From Halobellus sp. LT62 (lineage in GTDB: Archaea > Halobacteriota > Halobacteria > Halobacteriales > Haloferacaceae), in contig NZ_JAYEZO010000001.1 in NCBI RefSeq assembly GCF_037031285.1, positions 1,674,001 through 1,738,000 on the forward strand: 64,000 nucleotides of DNA. The letters are read 5' to 3'. Of the stretch, positions 8,120-15,462 are shown in pieces (the stretch's first letter is position 1; every line of letters starts with the position of its first letter). The notes below the pieces were generated by a model, which searched no databases, was not told the origin of the DNA, and saw nothing but the letters and a program-made list of their open reading frames with translations. Position numbers and translations under genes: made by a program.

Positions 8120-9195
8120 CAGGCGACCGTCCTCCTAGCCGACGACTGTCGCTGAAATTGCGTGGGGCCGTCACCGTCGACTGAAACGACGAGTTGGACG
8201 GTTCGGTAGGCGTTCTCTCGATCCACATCCTCGGGAGCCTCACCCTCGTAGACGTGGAAAACCAGTCTGAGTCCGTCGCCGGACATCGTCGGCTGCACCT
8301 CACGATCGAGATACGCCGTTTCTCCATCCTCGATCGTGTGTCGTGTCCGCGAGAGTTCGTCCTCATCCACCACTTGCGTTCCGTTCGCCGTCTGCTCTGT
8401 TCGCTGGAGTTCGGTGACGACAGTGTACGTCGTCGGTTCGTGCTCGTGGCTCTCCAGTGCGAGCGTGTACACCGTTGTCTCTCCTCGGGAGAGCTGCCTC
8501 GGGTAGTCGCTCGCGGTGTATCCGGTCCCGTTTTCTGTCACGAGGTACGCTTCGGTGAACTCGGCGTCGGGTCCCCGAGTCTCGACCATCGCGAACCCGA
8601 TGCTGCTGAGGAACACGAGGACACTCACGATAACCAGTATGTTAACCACGAAGGGGACCGGTGAACGCCGTACCGACGAAAGCGAGGAGCTCTGTCCTCC
8701 GCCGGACGACGATACGGTCCCGACGATTATCGAAAGCGCCGGGAGACCGGCACGGGCGTCCGAGGGAAGCGACGCGCGACGAGCGAAGGCGAGGGAGGTG
8801 AGGACGATCGTTACTACGAACACACCCAACCCCACGATAGCGGCGTCGAACCCGCGACCGAGCGCGTTCGTGAGCAGGGCGACGGCGGCGACGAGCGCTA
8901 AGCTTGCGGTGGCCGAGAGGACCAGTCGAACTGAGTACAGGATCCCGGCCGTGTGTCGCGCTGGACGGGTCAGCGACAGGTCGCGCCCGAGACGGTCTGC
9001 GTCCACCTCAGACCGTCTCTCCGGGAATATCACCGCCAACAGCGCGTACCCGGGGTATAGGACGATCAGCGGCACGACGAAGAGACTTCGGACGAGCGAT
9101 CCCTCGATGTCTAAGAGGATCACCGCAAGGGCGGCGATCGCCCCCGCGATGACGAGGAGTAAATCGAGTGTCCACCGGCGGTGAGACGACGTCAT
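8119..9195 (-). CDS. DUF1616 membrane protein with extracytoplasmic domain
   Basis: A 358-aa protein. The N-terminal half has four or five hydrophobic helices (LLLVIAGAIAALAVILLD, then LFVVPLIVLYPGYALLAVIF with the PGY signature). A further helix near residue 190 is followed by an exported beta domain of about 140 residues containing FTEAYLVTENGTGY and PTTYTVVTELQ. This matches DUF1616, a haloarchaeal and methanogen family of unknown function often found with glycosylation genes. It forms an operon with the downstream YdjM-type gene and has a paralogue at 54179-55174. Confidence 0.85.
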   Translation of the reverse strand: MTSSHRRWTLDLLLVIAGAIAALAVILLDIEGSLVRSLFVVPLIVLYPGYALLAVIFPERRSEVDADRLGRDLSLTRPARHTAGILYSVRLVLSATASLALVAAVALLTNALGRGFDAAIVGLGVFVVTIVLTSLAFARRASLPSDARAGLPALSIIVGTVSSSGGGQSSSLSSVRRSPVPFVVNILVIVSVLVFLSSIGFAMVETRGPDAEFTEAYLVTENGTGYTASDYPRQLSRGETTVYTLALESHEHEPTTYTVVTELQRTEQTANGTQVVDEDELSRTRHTIEDGETAYLDREVQPTMSGDGLRLVFHVYEGEAPEDVDRENAYRTVQLVVSVDGDGPTQFQRQSSARRTVA

Positions 9196-9497
9196 CGCCT
9201 GCGGCTTTCGCCTCCGCCCTCAAAAATGGACGAGACCGTTCACGCCGGAATATCCGGCTTATCGGGCCTTATACGACTGCTAAGCCGGTTCTAAACCGCC
9301 CGCATACTGCCTCTCGTCGCAGATAGTTCGAAAATTCGGAGAATCGGGGTGGGAGGAACGGCGGTGGCACACGCTATCACATAGCCAAACGCGCGCTGGC
9401 CCCATAGAGAGGCCGCTTACCGTCCAGATAATAATGTCCGTCTCGCGTGACCTGCGTGCTGAACCGCGGGTCACATCGACCCGCGTGTGATCACCGT
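9196..9497 (+). other. divergent intergenic region
   Basis: This gap lies between the divergent DUF1616 gene and the plus-strand operon starting at 9498. The only clear element is AGATAATAATGTCC at 9426-9439, a TATA-like sequence about 60 nt before the small gene. I see no convincing coding sequence. Confidence 0.5.
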
Positions 9498-9626
9498 ATG
9501 CGCACCAAAACGAAAATTCTCGCGTCACTCGTCGCACTGTTCGTGCTCGTCATCGTTCCCCGGTTGGTCCGCGGAACGGCTCCATCGGACGAGGTGAGGA
9601 CGACTGTAGAGGCATCGTCCGTATGA
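9498..9626 (+). CDS. 42-aa single-span membrane peptide
   Basis: A short gene opening the acyltransferase/dehydrogenase operon. It encodes a basic N-terminus (MRTKTKI), one hydrophobic segment (LASLVALFVLVIVP) and a short tail ending SSV. Its stop overlaps the ATG of the following acyltransferase (ATGA at 9623-9626), the same coupling seen between the next two genes, which argues that it is translated. It could be a membrane tether or assembly partner for the sugar-modifying enzymes. I do not recognise a family. The basic N-terminus plus single span also resembles a signal anchor. Confidence 0.6.
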   Translation: MRTKTKILASLVALFVLVIVPRLVRGTAPSDEVRTTVEASSV

Positions 9627-10204
9627 ACACGTACGTCACAGGGACCGGCTGCGAGATCGATGAGGACGTCACGATCGGCTACCCGGCGGGAGACGATCCC
9701 GGGAAGGCGGTCATCGGCGACGACGCCCGCATCCGCTCGGGGACGATCGTGTACAGCGACGTAGATATTGGGGATAGGTTCGCCACCGGCCACAACGCGC
9801 TCGTTCGAGAAAACACTCGAATCGGCGACGACGTCGTCGTCGGGACCGATACGATCGTCGACGGAACGTCCGTCGTCGGCTCTAACGTTAGCCTCCAAAG
9901 CCGCGTCTACGTGCCCACGAACACGTACGTGGGGAGCGACGTGTTCGTGGGCCCCGGCGCAGTCCTGACAAACGATCCGTACCCGGTCAGGCGGGACGTC
10001 GACCTGTCGGGACCGACGCTCGAAGACGGCGTCTCGATCGGAGGGAACGCGACGATTCTCCCCGACGTGACCGTCGGTGAGGGAGCGTTCGTCGCCGCCG
10101 GTGCCGTCGTCACCGACGACGTCCCAGCCCGTACCCTCGCAGTCGGCGCACCGGCAGAACATCGCCCGCTACCGGCCGCACTTAGCGGAGAGAACACGAT
10201 ATGA
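9623..10204 (+). CDS. left-handed beta-helix (hexapeptide) acyltransferase
   Basis: A 193-aa hexapeptide-repeat acyltransferase, expected to move an acetyl group from acetyl-CoA to an amino- or hydroxyl-sugar. Hexapeptide repeats of the form I-G-D-D run through the whole protein, with the insertion loop VLTNDPYPVRRD and a final GAFVAAGAVVTDDVPART/VGAPA block typical of the WbbJ/WbpD-like group. It overlaps the 42-aa gene upstream and the UDP-sugar dehydrogenase downstream by 4 nt each. In this setting it is a candidate N-acetyltransferase for a 3-amino-uronic acid nucleotide, but the substrate is inferred. Confidence 0.85.
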   Translation: MNTYVTGTGCEIDEDVTIGYPAGDDPGKAVIGDDARIRSGTIVYSDVDIGDRFATGHNALVRENTRIGDDVVVGTDTIVDGTSVVGSNVSLQSRVYVPTNTYVGSDVFVGPGAVLTNDPYPVRRDVDLSGPTLEDGVSIGGNATILPDVTVGEGAFVAAGAVVTDDVPARTLAVGAPAEHRPLPAALSGENTI

Positions 10205-11589
10205 GCTCGAAATCCACCATCAGGGCGGTCTACGGATCCACGCGACCTGAAGACGAACAGATCGACGCACTGACGTCGGGGCAGGTACCTGTCGGCGTCT
10301 ATGGTCTCGGCAAGATGGGGCTTCCCCTCGCCTCGGTCTACGCCGAAACCACGGGTAACGTGGTCGGCGCGGACGTCGATCCTCACGTCGTCCGGGAGGT
10401 CAACGCCGGTCGCAGTCACGTCGTCGGCGAGCCAGGACTGGAGGACCTCGTCGAGGAACAGGTCGAACGAGGGTCGCTCGTCGCCGACACCGATCCCGGT
10501 GACGTCGCAGCGGAAACGAACGTGCACGTGGTCATCGTCCCGACGCTCATCGACGACCGCGGCCGCCCCGACCTCTCGATAATCGAGGCGGTGACGGAGA
10601 ACATCGCACGGGGGCTCGACGAGGGCGACCTCGTCGTCTTCGAGTCGACGCTCCCCCCGCGAACCTGCGCCGACGAACTCCTGCCGAAACTCGAAGCCGA
10701 GAGCGGGCTCTCCCTCGGAGAGTTCGGGCTCGCGTTCTGCCCCGAGCGGACCTCCTCTGGACGGGCGTTGAAAGACATCCGGGGCGCGTATCCGAAGGTC
10801 GTCGGCGGCGCGGACGCCGAAAGCACACGCGCCGCGGCGCTCGTCTACGAGCAGATCACCTCGAACGACGTCATAACCGTTTCTGACACCACGACTGCGG
10901 AGGCGGTCAAGGTCTTCGAGGGCATCTACCGCGATGTCAACATCGCGCTCGCGAACGAACTCGCGAACCACGCCGAGGAGTTCGAAATCGACGTCACGGA
11001 GGCGATCGACGTCGCCAACACGCAGCCGTTCTGTGACGTCCACGCGCCCGGCGCGGGCGTCGGCGGGCATTGCATCCCGTACTATCCGAAGTTCCTCATC
11101 GAGCGATTCGATGCGGAGTCGTCGCTTATGGAGACGGCCCGCGAGATCAACGACGAGATGCCGCACGTCACCGCGCAGGCGACGCTCGACCGACTGGAGG
11201 GGCAGGGCGTCGATCCCGCGGATGCGACCGTCCTCGTCCTCGGATTGGCCTACCGGGCCGGCGTCGAAGAGATCCGAAAGACGCCGGCGCTGCCGGTCGT
11301 CGAACACCTCGACGACGCCGGTGCCGACGTCATCGCCACCGACCCTGTCCTCGACGACACCGCCGCGTTCGAGAACGCTGGCGCGACGGTGGTCGACGAT
11401 CCGACCGGCGACGAACTGTCTGTCGACGCCGTCGTTCTCGTGACCGCCCACGACTCGTTCGACCGCCTCGACGTTCCGGCGCTCGGCGAGGGCGAACGCC
11501 CGGTCGTGTTCGTCGACGGCCGCCAAGCAGCGACGAAGTACCGAGACGACGACGATGTTGTCTACGAGGGGATCGGCCTCTATGACTGA
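10201..11589 (+). CDS. nucleotide-sugar (UDP-GlcNAc/ManNAc-type) 6-dehydrogenase
   Basis: A 462-aa NAD-dependent dehydrogenase that should oxidise C6 of a UDP-hexose or UDP-HexNAc to the uronic acid in two steps. It has an N-terminal Rossmann motif (VYGLGKMGLPLA, about residues 33-44), the central domain, the catalytic Cys291 in GGHCIPYYP, and the C-terminal domain with VLGLAYRAGVEEIRKTP. The IPYYP in place of the usual IPVDP marks a subfamily distinct from the next gene. It carries about 30 extra N-terminal residues. It overlaps its upstream and downstream neighbours, so it sits inside the operon. Confidence 0.9.
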   Translation: MSSKSTIRAVYGSTRPEDEQIDALTSGQVPVGVYGLGKMGLPLASVYAETTGNVVGADVDPHVVREVNAGRSHVVGEPGLEDLVEEQVERGSLVADTDPGDVAAETNVHVVIVPTLIDDRGRPDLSIIEAVTENIARGLDEGDLVVFESTLPPRTCADELLPKLEAESGLSLGEFGLAFCPERTSSGRALKDIRGAYPKVVGGADAESTRAAALVYEQITSNDVITVSDTTTAEAVKVFEGIYRDVNIALANELANHAEEFEIDVTEAIDVANTQPFCDVHAPGAGVGGHCIPYYPKFLIERFDAESSLMETAREINDEMPHVTAQATLDRLEGQGVDPADATVLVLGLAYRAGVEEIRKTPALPVVEHLDDAGADVIATDPVLDDTAAFENAGATVVDDPTGDELSVDAVVLVTAHDSFDRLDVPALGEGERPVVFVDGRQAATKYRDDDDVVYEGIGLYD

Positions 11590-12868
11590 GACAGTCTGCG
11601 TCGTGGGGCTCGGCTACGTCGGCCTCCCGCTGGCGGTCGAGTTCGATCGGGCGGGGAAGGAAGTAATCGGATACGACGTCGACGCAGTGAAAATCGACGA
11701 ACTCGCGTCGGGGACCGATCCGACCGGCGACCTCACCGACGACCGCGTCGCGGCTTCCGATGTGTTCTTCACGGCGGAACCCTCGCACATCTCTGATGCG
11801 GACTTCGTCATCGTGACGGTTCCGACACCGGTCGACAGTATGGAAAACCCCGACCTCCGATTCGTCGAATCGGCGGCCGAGACCATCGGGGAGTACATCG
11901 TGCCGGGAGTTACTGTCGTGCTCGAATCCACCGTCTACCCCGGTGCGACCGAGTCCGTCCTCGTTCCCGAACTCGAATCTGCGTCCGGTTACACCGTCGG
12001 CGAAGACATCTTCGTCGGCTACTCGCCGGAACGCGCCTCGCCGGGGGATGCCGGACGAAACGTCCGGGACGTGGTCAAGGTGATCGGCGCAAACTCCGAG
12101 TCAGTCCGCGATGACCTCGCAAAGCTCTACGGAAGCATCGTCGACGCCGGTATCCATCGAGCGCCCGACATCGAGACCGCAGAGGCGTCGAAGGTCATCG
12201 AAAACGTCCAGCGGGACATGAACATCGCCCTCGTCAACGAACTGGCCATCGCGTGCGACCATATGGGCCTGACGACGGAAGACGTGCTCGAAGCTGCCGG
12301 GACGAAGTGGAACTTCCACGACGGCTACTCACCGGGATTCGTCGGCGGACACTGCATTCCGGTCGACCCGTTCTACCTCACGTACCGCGCCAAGCGTGAG
12401 GGGTTCTCGCCGAAGCTCGTGTTACAGGCCCGCGAGATCAACGAGTACGTCCCCGTCCACGCAGCGCGAAAGGCTGTCAAGACGATCAACGAGTCCGGCC
12501 GCGTCCTGAAGGACACGCGGCTCCTGATCCTCGGGCTGGCCTACAAACCCGGGGTCGGAGACATCCGCAGCTCCAACGTCGGGACGATGATAGACGAACT
12601 CGCCGAGTACGACGTCGAGTGCGTGGGATACGATCCGCACGCCGCCCCCTCCGAGTCACGGGCGGAATTCGACATCGAGGTGGTCGAAGCGGTCGACTTC
12701 GAGGCGTACGACGGCGTTGTCGTCTCGACGGCACACGAGTCCTTTGGCGACTACGACCTCGAATCGATGGCCGCCTCCCTCGGACCGGACCCGGTAATGG
12801 TCGACGTGGCCGACGTGTTCGACGCTGACACGGCGACTGACCTGAGCTTCCACTACGCGCAGTTGTGA
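11582..12868 (+). CDS. UDP-N-acetyl-mannosamine/glucosamine dehydrogenase-like (WecC/WbpA family)
   Basis: A 428-aa NAD-dependent UDP-sugar 6-dehydrogenase. The Rossmann motif is VVGLGYVGLPLAVEF at the N-terminus, the nucleotide-sugar region has VGYSPERASPGD, and the catalytic Cys258 lies in GGHCIPVDPFYL. The C-terminal domain has ILGLAYKPGVGDIRSS. I chose the ATG at 11582, which overlaps the previous stop by 8 nt and starts exactly at the family N-terminus. The downstream DUF354 gene overlaps or abuts its stop. The product would be a UDP-HexNAc uronate or UDP-glucuronate. Confidence 0.92.
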   Translation: MTETVCVVGLGYVGLPLAVEFDRAGKEVIGYDVDAVKIDELASGTDPTGDLTDDRVAASDVFFTAEPSHISDADFVIVTVPTPVDSMENPDLRFVESAAETIGEYIVPGVTVVLESTVYPGATESVLVPELESASGYTVGEDIFVGYSPERASPGDAGRNVRDVVKVIGANSESVRDDLAKLYGSIVDAGIHRAPDIETAEASKVIENVQRDMNIALVNELAIACDHMGLTTEDVLEAAGTKWNFHDGYSPGFVGGHCIPVDPFYLTYRAKREGFSPKLVLQAREINEYVPVHAARKAVKTINESGRVLKDTRLLILGLAYKPGVGDIRSSNVGTMIDELAEYDVECVGYDPHAAPSESRAEFDIEVVEAVDFEAYDGVVVSTAHESFGDYDLESMAASLGPDPVMVDVADVFDADTATDLSFHYAQL

Positions 12869-12876
12869 GTGTGACG

Positions 12877-13953
12877 ATGGACATCCTCATCACGATCCAG
12901 CACCCGGCGCACGTACACTTCTTCAAGCACGCTATCGACGAGTTCGAGGCGTGCGGCCACGAGGTGTACGTCCGCGCCCTGGATAAAGACGTCTCGCTGT
13001 CGCTCCTCAAAGAGTACGACATCGAGCACGAGGTCATCGGCTCGCCAGGTGAGTCTTTGCCTGCCCTCGCGCTCTCGACGCTAACGATCGAATACCGTCT
13101 CTACCGCGAGGCTAGGCGGATCGAACCAGACGTGATAACTACCGTCGGCGGCTTCTATGCCGCCCACGTCGCGCGGCTCGTCGGCACGGACTGCGTTGTT
13201 TTCACCGACACTGAGCACGCGACGCTCTCGAACGCGCTGACGTTCCCCTTCGCCGACGAGGTCGCGACGCCGGAGTGCTACCGCGACGACACCGGAGCGA
13301 ACCAGTACCGCTATCCAAGCTATCACGAACTCGCGTACCTACACCCGGACCGGTTCGATCCGGACCCGTCGGCGCTCGATGGATTGCCGGTCGGCCCCCA
13401 CGACTCCTACGCAGTCGTACGGCTGGTCAGTTGGGGCGCGGCTCACGACGTCGGCGACGAGGGGATCGAAGACCTCTCGGCGCTGATCGACCGCCTCGAA
13501 CGAGCGGGTGCGACGGTGTTGGTCTCGGCCGAAGACGACGCGCTTCCGTCAGAACTCCACGGATACGCCCTCGACGTCGCCCCGCACCTCATCCACCACG
13601 TCCTCGCGTACGCCGACCTGTTTGTCGGCGAGAGCGGGACGATGGCCGCCGAAAGCGCCGTTCTCGGAACACCCACTGTGTACGTTCACAGCGCGGAGCC
13701 GGGTCTAATGCAGGATTTGGAAACCCACGGGCTGTTGTTCGGCTATCACGGAGAGCGGCGGAACGAGCGCGCCGTGAATCGAGCGGACGACATCCTGCGA
13801 TCGACTGATGTCGACTGGGAGGAACGACGACAGCGCCTCCTCGAGGAGAAGGTCGACGCGACGGACGTCGTCGTCCGGCGCGTTCTCACGGCCGCCAGTG
13901 AGGTCAGAACCCGAGAGCGGCGCGTTCCCGCCACCGACCCCCAGCGCTCCTAA
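12877..13953 (+). CDS. DUF354 GT-B-fold protein
   Basis: A 358-aa protein of family DUF354, an archaeal group with the GT-B fold related to UDP-GlcNAc 2-epimerases and MurG-type transferases. It opens with ILITIQHPAHVHFFKH, then PDVITTVGGFYAAHVAR and FTDTEHATLSNAL. The second domain has VGESGTMAAESAVLGTPTVYV, the usual donor-binding loop. It ends the overlapping operon after two UDP-sugar dehydrogenases, so it may act as the epimerase or as a transferase for their product. GTG codons at 12865 and 12871 are alternative starts, and the first overlaps the preceding stop. Confidence 0.8.
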   Translation: MDILITIQHPAHVHFFKHAIDEFEACGHEVYVRALDKDVSLSLLKEYDIEHEVIGSPGESLPALALSTLTIEYRLYREARRIEPDVITTVGGFYAAHVARLVGTDCVVFTDTEHATLSNALTFPFADEVATPECYRDDTGANQYRYPSYHELAYLHPDRFDPDPSALDGLPVGPHDSYAVVRLVSWGAAHDVGDEGIEDLSALIDRLERAGATVLVSAEDDALPSELHGYALDVAPHLIHHVLAYADLFVGESGTMAAESAVLGTPTVYVHSAEPGLMQDLETHGLLFGYHGERRNERAVNRADDILRSTDVDWEERRQRLLEEKVDATDVVVRRVLTAASEVRTRERRVPATDPQRS

Positions 13954-14297
13954 ACGGTATCTCCGAAACGGCCGAACGCACCTGTTTCACGGGGCTCTCC
14001 GTCGGCTCTCTCGAGGACGCGCTCGCACGAGATCGGTGACAGATTTGGCTCGGACGCGTACTCGACGTCGCGAAGCCGTTCGTCCCACGGGATCGGGTCC
14101 ACGAAGCTGTCCTCGGCTGTGGTACTGTTCCCGTTGGCCGCTCCGTTGCTGATGCCGTTTCCAGCCGTTCGGCTCCGTTGGTGGGCTGTCGAGTCCCACT
14201 AACAGTGAGACAATCGGGAGGCCACCGGTACGATGGGCGCGATTCCGCCGAATTCGGCCGTTTATTGGCTTTATAATAAGGGCAGTTTGGTCGCTAC
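13954..14297 (+). other. intergenic region with promoter for the ATP-grasp gene
   Basis: No credible gene is seen in this 344-nt gap. The short frames crossing it are Arg-rich and lack initiation signals. The last 30 nt become A/T-rich, with a TATA-like TTATAATAAG at 14271-14280. Confidence 0.5.
14271..14280 (+). promoter_or_regulatory. TATA-like box for the ATP-grasp gene
   Basis: TTATAATAAG ends 17 nt before the GTG at 14298 and 26 nt before the ATG at 14307. The second distance fits a leaderless promoter better, favouring the ATG. Confidence 0.45.
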
Positions 14298-15410
14298 GTG
14301 ACTTTGATGACACTGCTGGATACCGTTCGGCCCTCGATCCGGGACGGCGACGTGACCGTATTGGTGGCAGGCGTTGGGACGCTGGGGGCGTCGGGGATCC
14401 TCAAAGCCCTCCGACAGACCGACGCGTTCGACGCCCACATTGTCGGGGTCGACGCGAATCCGAACGCACGCGGGTTCAGTCTGGTCGACACTGCAGCGAC
14501 CGTTTCGCAAGAAGAACCCGGAGCCCTCGTTGCCGAGATACACGAAATCGCTTGGACCGAGAACGTGGACGTAATCTTCCCGCTCGGAACCGAGTATCTC
14601 CGCCCGCTCTCAGAATCGAAACCGACCTTCGAGAGCGAAGGCATCCGAGTGATGGTTGCTGATCCGCGTGCCCTCGCAATCGCCCGGGACACGGGGCGTC
14701 TCTACGGGGAACTCGTCAAGCAGGGACACCCCGCAACGCCTGAGTTCTACCGCGTTTCGACCCACGACGAGTTCGTCGATGCGGTTCACGCGCTCGGGTA
14801 TCCGGACCGATGCGTCTGTTTCAAGCCTCCCATCGGCACCGACCTCTCCTGTCTGCACATCCTCGACCCGGAAATAAACCGATTCAACGCCCTGCTGAAC
14901 AAGCAGTCGAACAGCATCCGAACCACATTAGACGGAGTATTGCCGGCGTTCGCCGAGACGACGGAGTTTCCAGACCTCATCGTGACAGAGGACCTCCGAG
15001 GGGAGAAATACAGCGTCGACGCGTTGGTCCGGACGGAGGACGAACCGATTCTCGTCACTCGATTGCACACCGAGACCGACGAGAATCGGTCGTTCACCGG
15101 AACCGTCGAGGAGGATTTCGAGCTGATGGAGTACTCCCGGGAAATCTGTGACCTGATCGGGGTAGAGTACAACGCCACGCTTCGGTTCAAGCGTGGCGTC
15201 GACGGGACGCCGAAGCTCCTCGGCGTCCACCCTCGGATATCGAAGAGCATCACCGCCTGCGTCGGAGCGGGAGCGAACATACCCGCACTCAGCGTTCAGT
15301 ACGCGCTCGGCCACGAACTCCCGGACGTCGACGTCGAGTGGGGGACGCACGTCACGCGCGACTGGCAGGACGTGTTCTACGGGCCGGACCGGGAGCCGAG
15401 TACGATCTGA
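14298..15410 (+). CDS. ATP-grasp family protein (CarB/PylC-like)
   Basis: A 370-aa protein (367 aa if it starts at the ATG at 14307). The N-terminal pre-ATP-grasp domain has VLVAGVGTLGASGILKAL and VGVDANPNARGFSLVD. The central ATP-grasp region includes CVCFKPPIGTD, the loop with SVDALVRTEDEPIL, and the metal-binding C-terminal part with ATLRFKRGV and GVHPRISKS. These enzymes join a carboxylate to an amine or thiol through an acyl-phosphate. In polysaccharide loci they often attach amino acids or make sugar amides, so modification of a uronic acid is possible but unproven. Confidence 0.85.
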   Translation: MTLMTLLDTVRPSIRDGDVTVLVAGVGTLGASGILKALRQTDAFDAHIVGVDANPNARGFSLVDTAATVSQEEPGALVAEIHEIAWTENVDVIFPLGTEYLRPLSESKPTFESEGIRVMVADPRALAIARDTGRLYGELVKQGHPATPEFYRVSTHDEFVDAVHALGYPDRCVCFKPPIGTDLSCLHILDPEINRFNALLNKQSNSIRTTLDGVLPAFAETTEFPDLIVTEDLRGEKYSVDALVRTEDEPILVTRLHTETDENRSFTGTVEEDFELMEYSREICDLIGVEYNATLRFKRGVDGTPKLLGVHPRISKSITACVGAGANIPALSVQYALGHELPDVDVEWGTHVTRDWQDVFYGPDREPSTI

Positions 15411-15462
15411 TTGAGCCGCCGGGCCGCTCCCGAAACGGCTCGACGGTCACCCATCTCACGAG

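Noticed and set aside
10201-11589. Long Arg-rich frames antisense to the UDP-sugar dehydrogenase
   Set aside because: They are GC-skew shadows. The sense strand has full Rossmann and GGHC motifs and overlaps its operon neighbours.
13987-14313. 108-aa minus-strand frame in the gap before the ATP-grasp gene
   Set aside because: Basic, Arg-rich composition unlike haloarchaeal proteins, and it overlaps the promoter of the real gene.
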